54,379 nt of DNA, taken from Betaproteobacteria bacterium. GTDB taxonomy: Bacteria; Pseudomonadota; Gammaproteobacteria; Burkholderiales; JAEUOS01. Position 1 is the stretch's first letter. The number at the start of each line of letters is the position of its first letter. The stretch covers positions 1 through 54,379 of the forward strand of contig JAQGMJ010000027.1 of the NCBI GenBank assembly GCA_028292405.1. The letters run 5' to 3'. The translations under genes and the position numbers were made by a program. The notes below the pieces were generated by a model. The model did not search any database. It worked only from the letters and a program-made list of their open reading frames with translations, and was not told the DNA's origin. This document shows, one piece after another, positions 10,173 through 17,773 of the stretch.

Positions 10173-11237
10173 TTACTTCATCAGCGCATTCTTCCCAATC
10201 CAGTCCGCCACCATCTCCGCGATCTGCAGGTTGTTCTTGTCCTGCATCAGCATGTGCGAGTTGCCGTTGATGCCGTGCTCCGGCAACACGTAGTGCGTCA
10301 CCTTGCCGCCCAGCTTGTTGGCCGCCTGAGTGAACTCGCGGCAGCCCTTCAGGCGCGGCGACCAGCGCGGCGAAGTGTCGACGTAGTCGCCCCAGAGAAT
10401 CATGATCGGCACCTTGAGATACGGCGCCAGGTCCCCCTTCGCGTCGGGGCAGGCGCCCGGCTCGATGGAAACAATCGCCGCGATGCCGGTGTTGGAAAGC
10501 GCTGCGGTCTGGAAGGGGTAGATGCCGGATTGCGAATGGCTCATCAGCACCGTGCCCTTCAGGCGCTGCGCCAGCGCCGAGAGCGCGGGCACCGTGGGGT
10601 TGGGCGTGGGCAGCGCGGCGATCCAGTCGGGCACCATCTGCTTCCAGAATTCCTCCTGCGCCTCGAGCGGAAACTGCAGGCCCTCGTTCACCTTCGGGTA
10701 CTCGGTGCCGAAGCGGAAGATTGCCCACGCGCCCTCATGCCCGGCGGCGAATACCGGCGGCAGCTCGGCGGCGCCGGCCTTGCCCATTTTTACCGCGTCG
10801 ATGGCCGTCGCATTGGCCGCCGAGCGGCCGCGCGACACCTGGTCGATCACATAGACGGGAAAGCCGCGGCGCACGAAATATTCATCCCAGCCCATGCGCC
10901 CGTCCGGCGTGGTCTCCCAGGTCTTGCCGGTCAGGCAGCAGCCGTGGATCATGGTGATGGGCGCACCGCTGCGCGTGGCCGGCACCTGGTAGTGCACGTA
11001 CATCTGCTCCACCGTCACGGTGCCGCTGGCGGCGTAGGCCGGGAGGGTGGAGAGCGTATCCGACTTGATGTCGCGCCCGCCGATAAAAAAGCTGCCTTGC
11101 GAGGCCAGCACAATGGGCTGCAGCGGGCCGCCCACGGCCGGGTCGCCCTGTACGGCGCAGCCGCCAAGGGCAAATGCTGCCGTACCGAGTAGCGCGGCAA
11201 GAAAGCCGCGGGCGAGCGGAAAAGAAATTTGCGTCAT
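10173..11237 (-). CDS. Alpha/beta-hydrolase lipoprotein (esterase-like)
   Basis: 354 aa. N-terminal lipoprotein signal with lipobox ALGGC (Cys27). Alpha/beta-hydrolase features: oxyanion region MIHGCCLTGKTWE, nucleophile elbow MSHSQSG with Ser near residue 235, an acidic residue after ILWGDYVD, and His near 328 in GNSHMLMQDKN. Predicted to be an envelope-anchored esterase; substrate unknown. The RBS AGGAGACAAGA is immediately preceded by a 13-bp perfect hairpin. Confidence 0.85.
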   Translation of the reverse strand: MTQISFPLARGFLAALLGTAAFALGGCAVQGDPAVGGPLQPIVLASQGSFFIGGRDIKSDTLSTLPAYAASGTVTVEQMYVHYQVPATRSGAPITMIHGCCLTGKTWETTPDGRMGWDEYFVRRGFPVYVIDQVSRGRSAANATAIDAVKMGKAGAAELPPVFAAGHEGAWAIFRFGTEYPKVNEGLQFPLEAQEEFWKQMVPDWIAALPTPNPTVPALSALAQRLKGTVLMSHSQSGIYPFQTAALSNTGIAAIVSIEPGACPDAKGDLAPYLKVPIMILWGDYVDTSPRWSPRLKGCREFTQAANKLGGKVTHYVLPEHGINGNSHMLMQDKNNLQIAEMVADWIGKNALMK

Positions 11238-11248
11238 TCTTGTCTCCT

Positions 11249-11277
11249 CATCAGCCCGGCCGGTGGCCGGGCTGATG
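11249..11277. other. Perfect 13-bp hairpin next to the lipoprotein hydrolase RBS
   Basis: CATCAGCCCGGCC and its exact complement are separated by a 3-nt loop. On the minus strand it lies after msrB and ends where AGGAGACAAGA-ATG of the hydrolase begins. There is no T-tract in that direction; on the plus strand TTCTGGTTTTT follows. Confidence 0.75.
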
Positions 11278-11364
11278 TTCTGGTTTTTATCTCGCGCTGG
11301 TGGCCGCGAGTGTTCGAAACTATATTTTTACGGCAAAACCGCTACGACTACGCTGCCAGGCTGA

Positions 11365-11832
11365 TCACTGATCCGGCTGGCCTTCCGGCGCGCCGCGCCC
11401 CAGCAGGTCGGGCAGCGCCCCACCCTTTTCGGTGAATCCCAGCGACACCGAGTTCAGGCAATGGCGTTCGCCCGTCGGCGGCGGGCCGTCGGGGAAGACG
11501 TGGCCGAGATGGCTGTCGCAGCGCGCGCAGACGATCTCGGTGCGCACCATGCCGTAGCTCTTGTCGACGATGGTCTTCACGTGCGTCTCGTCGTAAGGCT
11601 TGAAAAAGCTCGGCCAGCCGGTGCCGGACTCGAACTTGGCGTCGGAGGCAAACAGCGGCAGCCCGCACAGACGGCAGGTGTAGACGCCGGTCTTCTTGTT
11701 GTCGAGGAAAAAGCCGCAAAACGGCGCTTCGGTGCCGTGCTCCAGCAGCACTTCCTTTTCCTCTTCGGAGAGGCCGGCGATCAAGGTCGCGCGCTGCGCG
11801 GACGAGGGCGGGGAGAGGTTGAATTTGCTCAT
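11365..11832 (-). CDS. msrB: Peptide-methionine (R)-S-oxide reductase
   Basis: 155 aa. Reduces protein-bound methionine R-sulfoxide using thioredoxin. Zinc cysteines 53/56 (CRLC) and 102/105 (CARC), and catalytic Cys125 in the RHCLNSVSL signature; GTGWPSFF and GHVFPDGP are also present. Start at 11832 (MSKFNLSPPSSAQRATLI); a longer frame upstream reads through the repeat element and is not plausible. Same strand as ahpF and ahpC, forming an oxidative-damage block. Confidence 0.96.
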   Translation of the reverse strand: MSKFNLSPPSSAQRATLIAGLSEEEKEVLLEHGTEAPFCGFFLDNKKTGVYTCRLCGLPLFASDAKFESGTGWPSFFKPYDETHVKTIVDKSYGMVRTEIVCARCDSHLGHVFPDGPPPTGERHCLNSVSLGFTEKGGALPDLLGRGAPEGQPDQ

Positions 11833-11891
11833 GCGGTGATGATACTCCGGAGGGAAATAGTGCGACGAACAGGGGCAATGTCCAGCGCCGG

Positions 11892-12016
11892 GTCTCCTCC
11901 CCTTCAAGGAGAGGGGCAGGGTGGGGGCGGGGTTATGCAACCAACGGTCGTTCTATCCCGCTCAACCCCATCCCCCTCCGGGTTTTAGCAGATATCTCCC
12001 CTTGAAAGGGAGAGAC
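11892..12016. repeat. REP/BIME-like inverted repeat between msrB and ahpF
   Basis: The left arm contains CTCCCCTTCAAGGAGAGGGG followed by a G-rich run and GGGGTT. The right arm contains AACCCC, a C-rich run, CTCCCCTTGAAAGGGAGAGA. The arms are imperfect inverted copies around a short centre near 11941-11962, and each arm also has its own small CTCCCCTT...AAGGG(G)AG hairpin. This looks like an interspersed intergenic palindromic element rather than coding DNA. Confidence 0.65.
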
Positions 12017-12030
12017 GTACCAAGCGGTGG

Positions 12031-13596
12031 TTATGCGGGCACGCTGCTGCGAATCAAATAGTCAAAAGCCCCCAGCGCCGCCTTCGACCCCTCGCCCATC
12101 GCCACCACGATCTGCTTGAACGGTACCGTGGTCACATCCCCCGCCGCGAACACGCCCGGCAGCGAAGTCTGGCCGCGCGCATCGACCTCGATCTCGCCGT
12201 GCTTCGACAGATTGACCGTGCCCTTGAGCCAGTCGGTGTTGGGCAGCAGGCCTATCTGCACGAACACGCCTTCGAGTTCGACCAGATGCGTGGCTCCGCC
12301 CTCGCGGTCTTCGTACTTTAGGCCGTTCACCTTGCCCTCGGCGCCCGTCACTTCCGTGGTCTTCGCGCTGGTGATCACCTTCACGTTCGGCAGGCTCAGC
12401 AATTTCTTTTGCAGCACCGCGTCGGCGCGCAGCACCTTGTCGAACTCGATCAGCGTGACGTGCGAAACGATGTTCGCCAGGTCGATCGCCGCTTCCACGC
12501 CGGAGTTGCCGCCGCCTACCACCGCGACGCGTTTGCCCTTGAAAAGAGGGCCGTCGCAGTGCGGGCAGTAGGCCACGCCGCGGCCGCGATGCTCGCGCTC
12601 GCCCGGCACGTTGAGTTCGCGCCAGCGAGCGCCGGTGGCGAGCACCACGGCCTTGGCGCGGGCAACCGCGCCGCCGGCGAGTTTCACCTCGACCAGTTCA
12701 CCCGGCAGCGCGGTCAATCCCTCGGCGCGAAGGCCGTGCATCACGTCCACCTCATAGCTGCGCACATGCTGCTCCAGTTCGCCGGCCAGGCGCGGGCCTT
12801 CAGTCTCTTTCACCGAAATGAAGTTCTCGATGCCCATGGTGTCGAGCAGCTGGCCGCCGAAGCGCTCGGCCAGCACGCCAGTGCGGATGCCCTTGCGTGC
12901 CGCGTAGATTGCCGCCGCAGCGCCGGCCGGGCCGCCGCCGATGATGAGCATGTCGAAGGGCGCCTTCTCGCTCACTTTCGCCGCCGCCCGCGCGGGCGCG
13001 CCGGTGTCGAGCTTGGCGAGGATCTGGTTCACGTCCATCCGCCCCTGGCCGAATTCCACGCCGTTGAGCATCACGGTGGGCACCGCCATGATCTTCTTCT
13101 CGTTCACCTCGTCCTGGAACAGCGCGCCGTCGATCATCGTGTGCCTGATCTTCGGGTTCAGCACCGCCATCAGGTTGAGCGACTGCACCACCTCCGGGCA
13201 GTTCTGGCAGGTCAGCGAGATGTAGGTCTCGAAGTTGTACTCGCCGTCCAGCGCCTGGATTTGCGCGATGGTGTCGGCATCGATCTTCGGCGGGTGGCCG
13301 CCGGCCTGCAGCAGCGCCAGCACCAGCGAGGTGAACTCGTGGCCCATGGGAATGCCGGCGAAGCGGATGCCCATGTCGGAGCCGATGCGGTTTACCGTGA
13401 AGGCCGGCACGCGTTCGCCGGCCGTCTCGGGGATGGTGGTCAAACGAATGCGGTCGGAGAGTTCGACGATCTCGCGCAGCAGTTCGCCCATCTCCTTCGA
13501 CTTGGCGTCTTCGCCCAGCCAGGATTCGAGCTCGATCGGGTGCGTCACCTTTTCCAGGTAGGCCTTGAGCTGGTTCTTCAGATTGGTGTCGAGCAT
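12031..13596 (-). CDS. ahpF: Alkyl hydroperoxide reductase subunit F
   Basis: 521 aa, full length. NADH-dependent flavoprotein that regenerates AhpC. The N-terminal tandem thioredoxin-fold domain has redox pair CQNC (Cys130/133; CHNC in E. coli). The FAD domain has [17 protein letters not shown], the thioredoxin-reductase-type pair CPHC lies near 346-349, an NAD site is [16 protein letters not shown], and GVFAAGDVT is near the C-terminus. It lies 211 nt downstream of ahpC on the same strand, with a perfect hairpin between them. Confidence 0.97.
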   Translation of the reverse strand: MLDTNLKNQLKAYLEKVTHPIELESWLGEDAKSKEMGELLREIVELSDRIRLTTIPETAGERVPAFTVNRIGSDMGIRFAGIPMGHEFTSLVLALLQAGGHPPKIDADTIAQIQALDGEYNFETYISLTCQNCPEVVQSLNLMAVLNPKIRHTMIDGALFQDEVNEKKIMAVPTVMLNGVEFGQGRMDVNQILAKLDTGAPARAAAKVSEKAPFDMLIIGGGPAGAAAAIYAARKGIRTGVLAERFGGQLLDTMGIENFISVKETEGPRLAGELEQHVRSYEVDVMHGLRAEGLTALPGELVEVKLAGGAVARAKAVVLATGARWRELNVPGEREHRGRGVAYCPHCDGPLFKGKRVAVVGGGNSGVEAAIDLANIVSHVTLIEFDKVLRADAVLQKKLLSLPNVKVITSAKTTEVTGAEGKVNGLKYEDREGGATHLVELEGVFVQIGLLPNTDWLKGTVNLSKHGEIEVDARGQTSLPGVFAAGDVTTVPFKQIVVAMGEGSKAALGAFDYLIRSSVPA

Positions 13597-13746
13597 TTTT
13601 GTACTCCTTGCGTGGTCCGTGCTTTTCAGGAAAGCCTAAAAGTTTTTTTGCGAAAAAACCTGTTCTTTTTTAAGGGAGGAGGCGAGCACAGCCGCGACCA
13701 CCGGGCAGGCGTTCGTGAAAAACAGAGTCCGTGTTGGGGAAGGCCG

Positions 13747-13770
13747 CCGGTGCGGCAAGCGCCGCACCGG
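13747..13770. other. 10-bp perfect hairpin between ahpC and ahpF
   Basis: CCGGTGCGGC-AAGC-GCCGCACCGG. No T-run on the minus strand, so it is not a classical intrinsic terminator. It could be a 3' stabiliser or attenuating structure that keeps AhpC in excess over AhpF; this role is inferred. Confidence 0.6.
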
Positions 13771-13807
13771 GGCTGCGCGGGTTAACAACCCCGCGCGCTT
13801 GCAACGC

Positions 13808-14371
13808 TTAGATCTTGCCGACCAGATCCAGCGAGGGGGTCAAGGTCTCGCTGCCGGGCTGCCAGGAGGCCGGGCAGACTTCGCCGTCGTGCGTGGCGAC
13901 GTACTGGGCGGCTTGCACCTTGCGCAGCAGCTCGGTGGCGGAACGGCCGATGCCCAGGTCATGCACTTCGGCGATCTTGATGATGCCTTCGGGGTTGATC
14001 ACGAAGGTGCCGCGCAGGGCCAGGCCTTCTTCCTCGATCATCACGTCGAAGTTGCGGGTCAGGGCGCCGGTGGGGTCGCCGACCATCGGATACTCGATCT
14101 TCTTGATCGTGTCCGAGGTGTCGTGCCAGGCCTTGTGGGTGAAGTGGGTGTCGGTCGAAACGGAGTACACCTCGACGCCCAGCTTTTTGAACTGCGCGTA
14201 GTGGTCGGCGAGGTCGCCCAGCTCGGTGGGGCAGACGAAGGTGAAGTCGGCAGGGTAGAACACGACCACGGCCCACTTGCCCTTAAGGGAAGCTTCGGTG
14301 ACGTCGACGAACTTGCCGCCGTGGTAGGCGGTGGCTTTGAACGGCTTGATTGCGGTGTTGATGATGCTCAT
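13808..14371 (-). CDS. ahpC: Alkyl hydroperoxide reductase subunit C (peroxiredoxin)
   Basis: 187 aa, the exact length of typical AhpC. 2-Cys peroxiredoxin: peroxidatic Cys47 in FTFVCPTE and resolving Cys166 in GEVCPASW. Start at 14371 (MSIINTAIKPFKATAY) behind GAAGAGG. It reduces H2O2 and organic peroxides and is recycled by AhpF encoded just downstream. An OxyR-like operator abutting a sigma70-like promoter lies 117-183 nt upstream. Confidence 0.98.
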   Translation of the reverse strand: MSIINTAIKPFKATAYHGGKFVDVTEASLKGKWAVVVFYPADFTFVCPTELGDLADHYAQFKKLGVEVYSVSTDTHFTHKAWHDTSDTIKKIEYPMVGDPTGALTRNFDVMIEEEGLALRGTFVINPEGIIKIAEVHDLGIGRSATELLRKVQAAQYVATHDGEVCPASWQPGSETLTPSLDLVGKI

Positions 14372-14487
14372 GGTTCTTACCTCTTCTATGTTGCTCCGCG
14401 GCATGGTTGCCTCGGGGGTTGCTTAAGGGCTGTCGATGCCTGCTTGCTGGCTGGGGTAGGACAGCATGGTTGTTTGACAGCGACCCC

Positions 14488-14516
14488 AGTTTAAGAAAAT
14501 CCGCAATCCAGGGCAA
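14488..14516 (-). promoter_or_regulatory. Candidate ahpC promoter (-35/-10)
   Basis: Minus strand TTGCCC (14516-14511), 17-nt spacer, TAAACT (14493-14488). The transcription start would be near 14480, leaving a leader of about 110 nt. Both hexamers match consensus weakly, as expected for an activator-dependent promoter. Confidence 0.5.
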
Positions 14517-14553
14517 ATTGAAATATCTTGTCGAAGGCATAGCCCTAGGCTAT
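14517..14553. promoter_or_regulatory. OxyR-like operator upstream of ahpC
   Basis: On the plus strand: ATTG-N7-TTGT-N7-ATAG-N7-CTAT. This follows the four-element OxyR pattern (ATAG-N7-CTAT-N7-ATAG-N7-CTAT) with 3, 2, 4 and 4 of 4 matches. The distal half is a perfect LysR-type T-N11-A palindrome (CATAGCC-CTA-GGCTATG). Its edge abuts the ahpC -35 hexamer, the position expected for activation through RNA polymerase contact. No oxyR gene lies in the window. Confidence 0.6.
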
Positions 14554-14916
14554 GGGCGCAGGGCAACACGAAATACGCAACAAAGGTAGCTGTTTTGGGG
14601 CATTCTTCACCGCTAAAAATGCGGATGAAGCGTCCAAATGCCAGTCAGCGGTGCAAAAGGTCTCTTTCGGCGCGTATGACGAGCAAACCGCCGGGGATTT
14701 CCCGCACTGCACCACCCGATTTTGGAAGGCGGGCGTCATGTGCCTGTAGCGACTTAGCGTCGTCTGTTCGGGCACATTCCACATTTATGCGCCAAATATC
14801 TGAAATGCCTGGACATTCGCCCAAAGCTATGGGTAATCTGAGGGTCTCTGTGTACGATTTACATACGGGCGCGTCTGGGCAGCAGTGTCGTGACGGCCGG
14901 TTCGTCGAGGTCTCGC

Positions 14917-15678
14917 ATGGCAGTGATCGCGGTCGTCAATCGCAAGGGTGGGTCGGGCAAGTCGACGCTCGCCACCCATCTCGCGTGCTACCTGGCGATG
15001 CAGGGCCTGGACGTGATGCTGGGCGATGTCGATCGTCAGCAGTCTTCGCGGCTCTGGCTTTCGCTGCGCCCGGAGACGCGGCCGAAAATCCACGGCTGGA
15101 CCATCGACGAGCGCAACTTCGCCCGCCCCCCCGCCGGCGTCAGGCACGTGGTGCTGGACACCCCCGGCGGCTTCCAGGGTATCGGCCTGATGAAGGTGGC
15201 GTTGTACGCCGACGCCATCCTGATTCCCGCCACCCCTTCGCTGTTCGACCGCGAATCGGCCGCCGAATGCCTGAAGGAATTGCGCATCCAGCCGCGCGTG
15301 ATGACGGGCAAGTGCCGGGTAGCCGGCATCGGCATGCGCATCGACGGCCGCACCCGCAACGCGGCCGTGCTGGAGCAATGGGCGACCGGACTGGGACTGG
15401 CGCACCTGGGCACCATCCGCGAGGCGCAGGCCTACGCGCGCTGCCTGGAGCAAGGCATGGCGATCTTCGACATGCCGCCGGAAAAAGTGGCCACCTATCT
15501 TACGGAGTGGAGCCCGGTCAGCGCCTGGATTGACCAGGTGCTGGCCGGGCCGCAAGCGGAAACGGCGGAACCGGAACGGCGCCCTGCGGTGCTGGCGCGT
15601 CAGGTGCCTGCACCGGCAGCACCCGCCGTGCCTGCGGCCTCCGTGATGCGGGAAGCGCCGGCCTTCTTGCGTTCCTGA
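14917..15678 (+). CDS. ParA/MinD-family ATPase, orphan
   Basis: 253 aa. Deviant Walker A NRKGGSGKST with the signature lysine of the ParA/MinD family, Walker A' DVDRQQSS, and Walker B-like VVLDTPGG. The C-terminus is Pro/Ala-rich (about residues 220-253). Start at 14917 (MAVIAVVNRKGG) behind GAGG; a GTG 27 nt upstream is less likely. No ParB, parS or plasmid gene accompanies it, so it is more likely a protein-positioning or regulatory ATPase than a plasmid partition factor. Confidence 0.85.
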   Translation: MAVIAVVNRKGGSGKSTLATHLACYLAMQGLDVMLGDVDRQQSSRLWLSLRPETRPKIHGWTIDERNFARPPAGVRHVVLDTPGGFQGIGLMKVALYADAILIPATPSLFDRESAAECLKELRIQPRVMTGKCRVAGIGMRIDGRTRNAAVLEQWATGLGLAHLGTIREAQAYARCLEQGMAIFDMPPEKVATYLTEWSPVSAWIDQVLAGPQAETAEPERRPAVLARQVPAPAAPAVPAASVMREAPAFLRS

Positions 15679-15829
15679 AGGCACAGCGCCTGGGGGGGCG
15701 GCGGTTCCCGCCGGCCCGCCCGCGCCCGTCCGTGGCTGCGCCAATCCCGCCGCCGCTCGGCGCCACCGGCGCTACTCTCTTAGAATAGCGTCCGCCGGCT
15801 GGTTTGCCGGCCCGTTTCCGGAGTTCTGC

Positions 15830-16312
15830 TTGACCTCACCCGTTCTGCCCGACCCGCCGCCCGACCCGGCTGCGCCTCCTGCCATGCCTCCCGCTTCGTC
15901 TCCTGTGTTGCCTCCGGCGGAAGAACCGCTCGGCCCCCTGGAACGTCCCAGCTTGCCGTCGGCGCTGTTCCTACTGGCGCCGGCGGCGGCCTGTTCCGGG
16001 CTGTTTTACCTGTGGCTGCGCCAGCCGGGGGAATCGATCGTCTACGGCTGCTTGTTGGGTGGCGGGCTGGCGGCCATGGGGCTGGAGTTGGTGAAATATG
16101 CGCGCTGGCTGCGCGAGAACCCCGATTTGCGCGACGCCAGCGCCACTGGCGCCTTCATCCGCCTGGTGCTGGGGGCATTCCGCCTGGGGTTCATGCGCAC
16201 CGCCATCGACCTGGGCAAGGCTTTCGCCCAGATATTCGGCTTCAAGGCGGTGGTCAGCCTGGTGGTGGTTGTCCTGGCCTTCCTGGCCGCCCGAGCCGGG
16301 CACTGGTTTTGA
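15830..16312 (+). CDS. Proline-rich membrane protein, unknown function
   Basis: 160 aa, not recognised. Starts at a TTG preceded by a well-spaced GGAG. The N-terminal 42 residues are strongly Pro-rich (PDPPPDPAAPPAMPP...). Then come two closely spaced hydrophobic segments (about 45-62 and 68-86) and a C-terminal hydrophobic helix (about 139-157). It lies 150 nt after the ParA-like gene on the same strand. Confidence 0.6.
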   Translation: MTSPVLPDPPPDPAAPPAMPPASSPVLPPAEEPLGPLERPSLPSALFLLAPAAACSGLFYLWLRQPGESIVYGCLLGGGLAAMGLELVKYARWLRENPDLRDASATGAFIRLVLGAFRLGFMRTAIDLGKAFAQIFGFKAVVSLVVVVLAFLAARAGHWF

Positions 16313-16429
16313 CCAGGCGCGATGTAGGGCAACGCCGGACAGCAAAACCGGCGGCAGCCGACCGCTTTTGCGCCAGTCGCATCGGATACTCCTCGGCATG
16401 TTGGGCATTGGCCCGCGAAGGAGATTCCG

Positions 16430-16918
16430 ATGAAAAAGCATTCCTGGATGTTGGCGGGTGCCGCTGCTGCAGTGCTGATGGCCGGCGCCGCGCAGGCCGA
16501 CACGATCTACAAATACCGCGGCTCGGACGGCGAGATGGTCTATTCGAACACCCGGCCCAAGGGCGTGGAAATCCTGGGCGAGATGGACTCGAAGGCGCTG
16601 AGTTCCGACCAGCAGACCATTTACAGCAGCCGCGCTGCGATGCCCCAGGCACAGGGCACGGGCGCGCGGGCGGATGCCCACCTGCAGCGCCTGGCCGAGG
16701 CCGATGCGAATGTAATGCGCGCGCAGCAAAATCTGCGTGCGGCGCAGGCCGCGCTGCAGAATGGCCGCGAGCCGCTGCCGGGCGAACGCATCGGCACGGC
16801 GAACGGCTATTCGCGGCTGAACGAGGCCTACGAGGCGCGCGTCGGCGGGTTGGAGCGTGCGGTGGAACTGGCGCAGCAGCAACTCGACCAGGCCTATCAG
16901 GTGCGTGCCCGCTCGTAA
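16430..16918 (+). CDS. DUF4124-domain exported protein
   Basis: 162 aa. Signal peptide MKKHSWMLAGAAAAVLMAGAAQA (cleavage near 23) followed at once by the DUF4124 pattern DTIYKYRGSDGEMVYSNTRP. The C-terminal half is an Ala/Gln/Glu-rich, probably coiled-coil helix (about 80-160). Strong RBS AAGGAG. The stop codon lies inside an 18-bp tandem duplication that continues into the intergenic DNA. Function unknown; DUF4124 proteins are common exported proteins in beta- and gammaproteobacteria. Confidence 0.85.
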   Translation: MKKHSWMLAGAAAAVLMAGAAQADTIYKYRGSDGEMVYSNTRPKGVEILGEMDSKALSSDQQTIYSSRAAMPQAQGTGARADAHLQRLAEADANVMRAQQNLRAAQAALQNGREPLPGERIGTANGYSRLNEAYEARVGGLERAVELAQQQLDQAYQVRARS

Positions 16919-16952
16919 CGGCGTGCCCGCTCGTAACGGCGTGCCCGCTCCC
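16903..16952. repeat. 18-bp tandem repeat spanning the DUF4124 stop codon
   Basis: The unit GCGTGCCCGCTCGTAACG occurs exactly at 16903-16920 and 16921-16938, with a third partial copy (14 nt) at 16939-16952. The first copy encodes the last residues and the TAA stop. Confidence 0.9.
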
Positions 16953-17140
16953 TAGGGCATGTGCCCTCGTGGCGTGGCGCCCGCTTCCTGATGCCCCCTG
17001 ATCGCAACGCCGGCGCCATCTGACCGGCGTGCTTGCGCGTATCTCCTCCTAGGTAGTCATACTGACTGGCGGAAAAGGCAAAATCGGCGCATTCTTGCGC
17101 CGTTTGCCGGTCCCGGCCGGTGCAGCATCAAGGAGTGCGC

Positions 17141-17773
17141 ATGAGTGCGGACAAAACAACTTGGGTGAAAGTGCATCCGGCAATGGTGCGCATCTGCCAT
17201 TGGGGCAATGCGATCGCCATCATCCTGATGGTGATGAGCGGCTGGCAAATCTACAACGCGTCGCCGCTGTTCCCCTTCCGTTTTCCGAAGGCGATCACCC
17301 TAGGCGGCTGGCTCGGCGGGGCGATCCAGTGGCATTTCGCCGCCATGTGGCTGCTGGTGGCCAACGGGCTGCTCTACCTGGTCTACAACATCGCCAGCGG
17401 GCGCCTGCGGATGAAGTTCTGGCCGATCCGGCCCGGCGAAGTGCTGCACGATCTCGGCCAGGCGCTGCGCGGCCGGCTCGCGCATGCCGACCCCACGCAC
17501 TACAACGCGGTGCAAAAGCTTGCTTACGTCGGCGTGATGCTGCTGATCGCCGGCGTGGTCGTCAGCGGCCTGGCGATTTGGAAGCCGGTGCAGTTCGGCG
17601 TGATCACCGAATTGCTCGGCGGCTACGAATTCGCGCGGCGGGTGCATTTCTTCTGCATGGCGCTGATCGTGTTTTTCGTCGCCGTGCATGTCGTGATGGT
17701 CGCCCTGGTACCCAAGACATTTATCGCCATCATCACCGGCCGCGCCAAGGCCGGCGTCGTGGAGGCCGCATGA
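17141..17773 (+). CDS. Cytochrome b561-type membrane subunit
   Basis: 210 aa, four or five hydrophobic helices with paired histidines (MVRICHWGNAIAIILM, IQWHFAAMWLLVANG, RVHFFCMALIVFFVAVHVVMVAL). This is the Ni/Fe-hydrogenase/formate-dehydrogenase b-subunit type that exchanges electrons with quinones. Start at 17141 behind AAGGAG. Its stop overlaps the start of the molybdoenzyme gene (ATGA), so the two should form one complex: b561 as membrane electron carrier for the oxidoreductase. Confidence 0.9.
   Translation: MSADKTTWVKVHPAMVRICHWGNAIAIILMVMSGWQIYNASPLFPFRFPKAITLGGWLGGAIQWHFAAMWLLVANGLLYLVYNIASGRLRMKFWPIRPGEVLHDLGQALRGRLAHADPTHYNAVQKLAYVGVMLLIAGVVVSGLAIWKPVQFGVITELLGGYEFARRVHFFCMALIVFFVAVHVVMVALVPKTFIAIITGRAKAGVVEAA

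Larger units (their letters stand above)
14372..14916. other. 545-nt intergenic region between ahpC and the parA-like gene
   Basis: The ahpC-proximal part holds the ahpC promoter and OxyR-like site (14488-14553). The rest, about 14554-14916, has lower GC than its surroundings. It has only short overlapping frames on both strands (the best are 65 and 79 codons) with no recognisable protein features or convincing ribosome sites. I see no gene there. Confidence 0.6.

Noticed and set aside
14545..14784. Small genes in the ahpC-parA gap (65 and 79 codons on opposite strands)
   Set aside because: They overlap each other and the OxyR-like site, have poor start contexts and no recognisable features.
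14917..15678. Plasmid partition locus
   Set aside because: ParA-like gene has no ParB partner and the surroundings are ordinary chromosomal genes.
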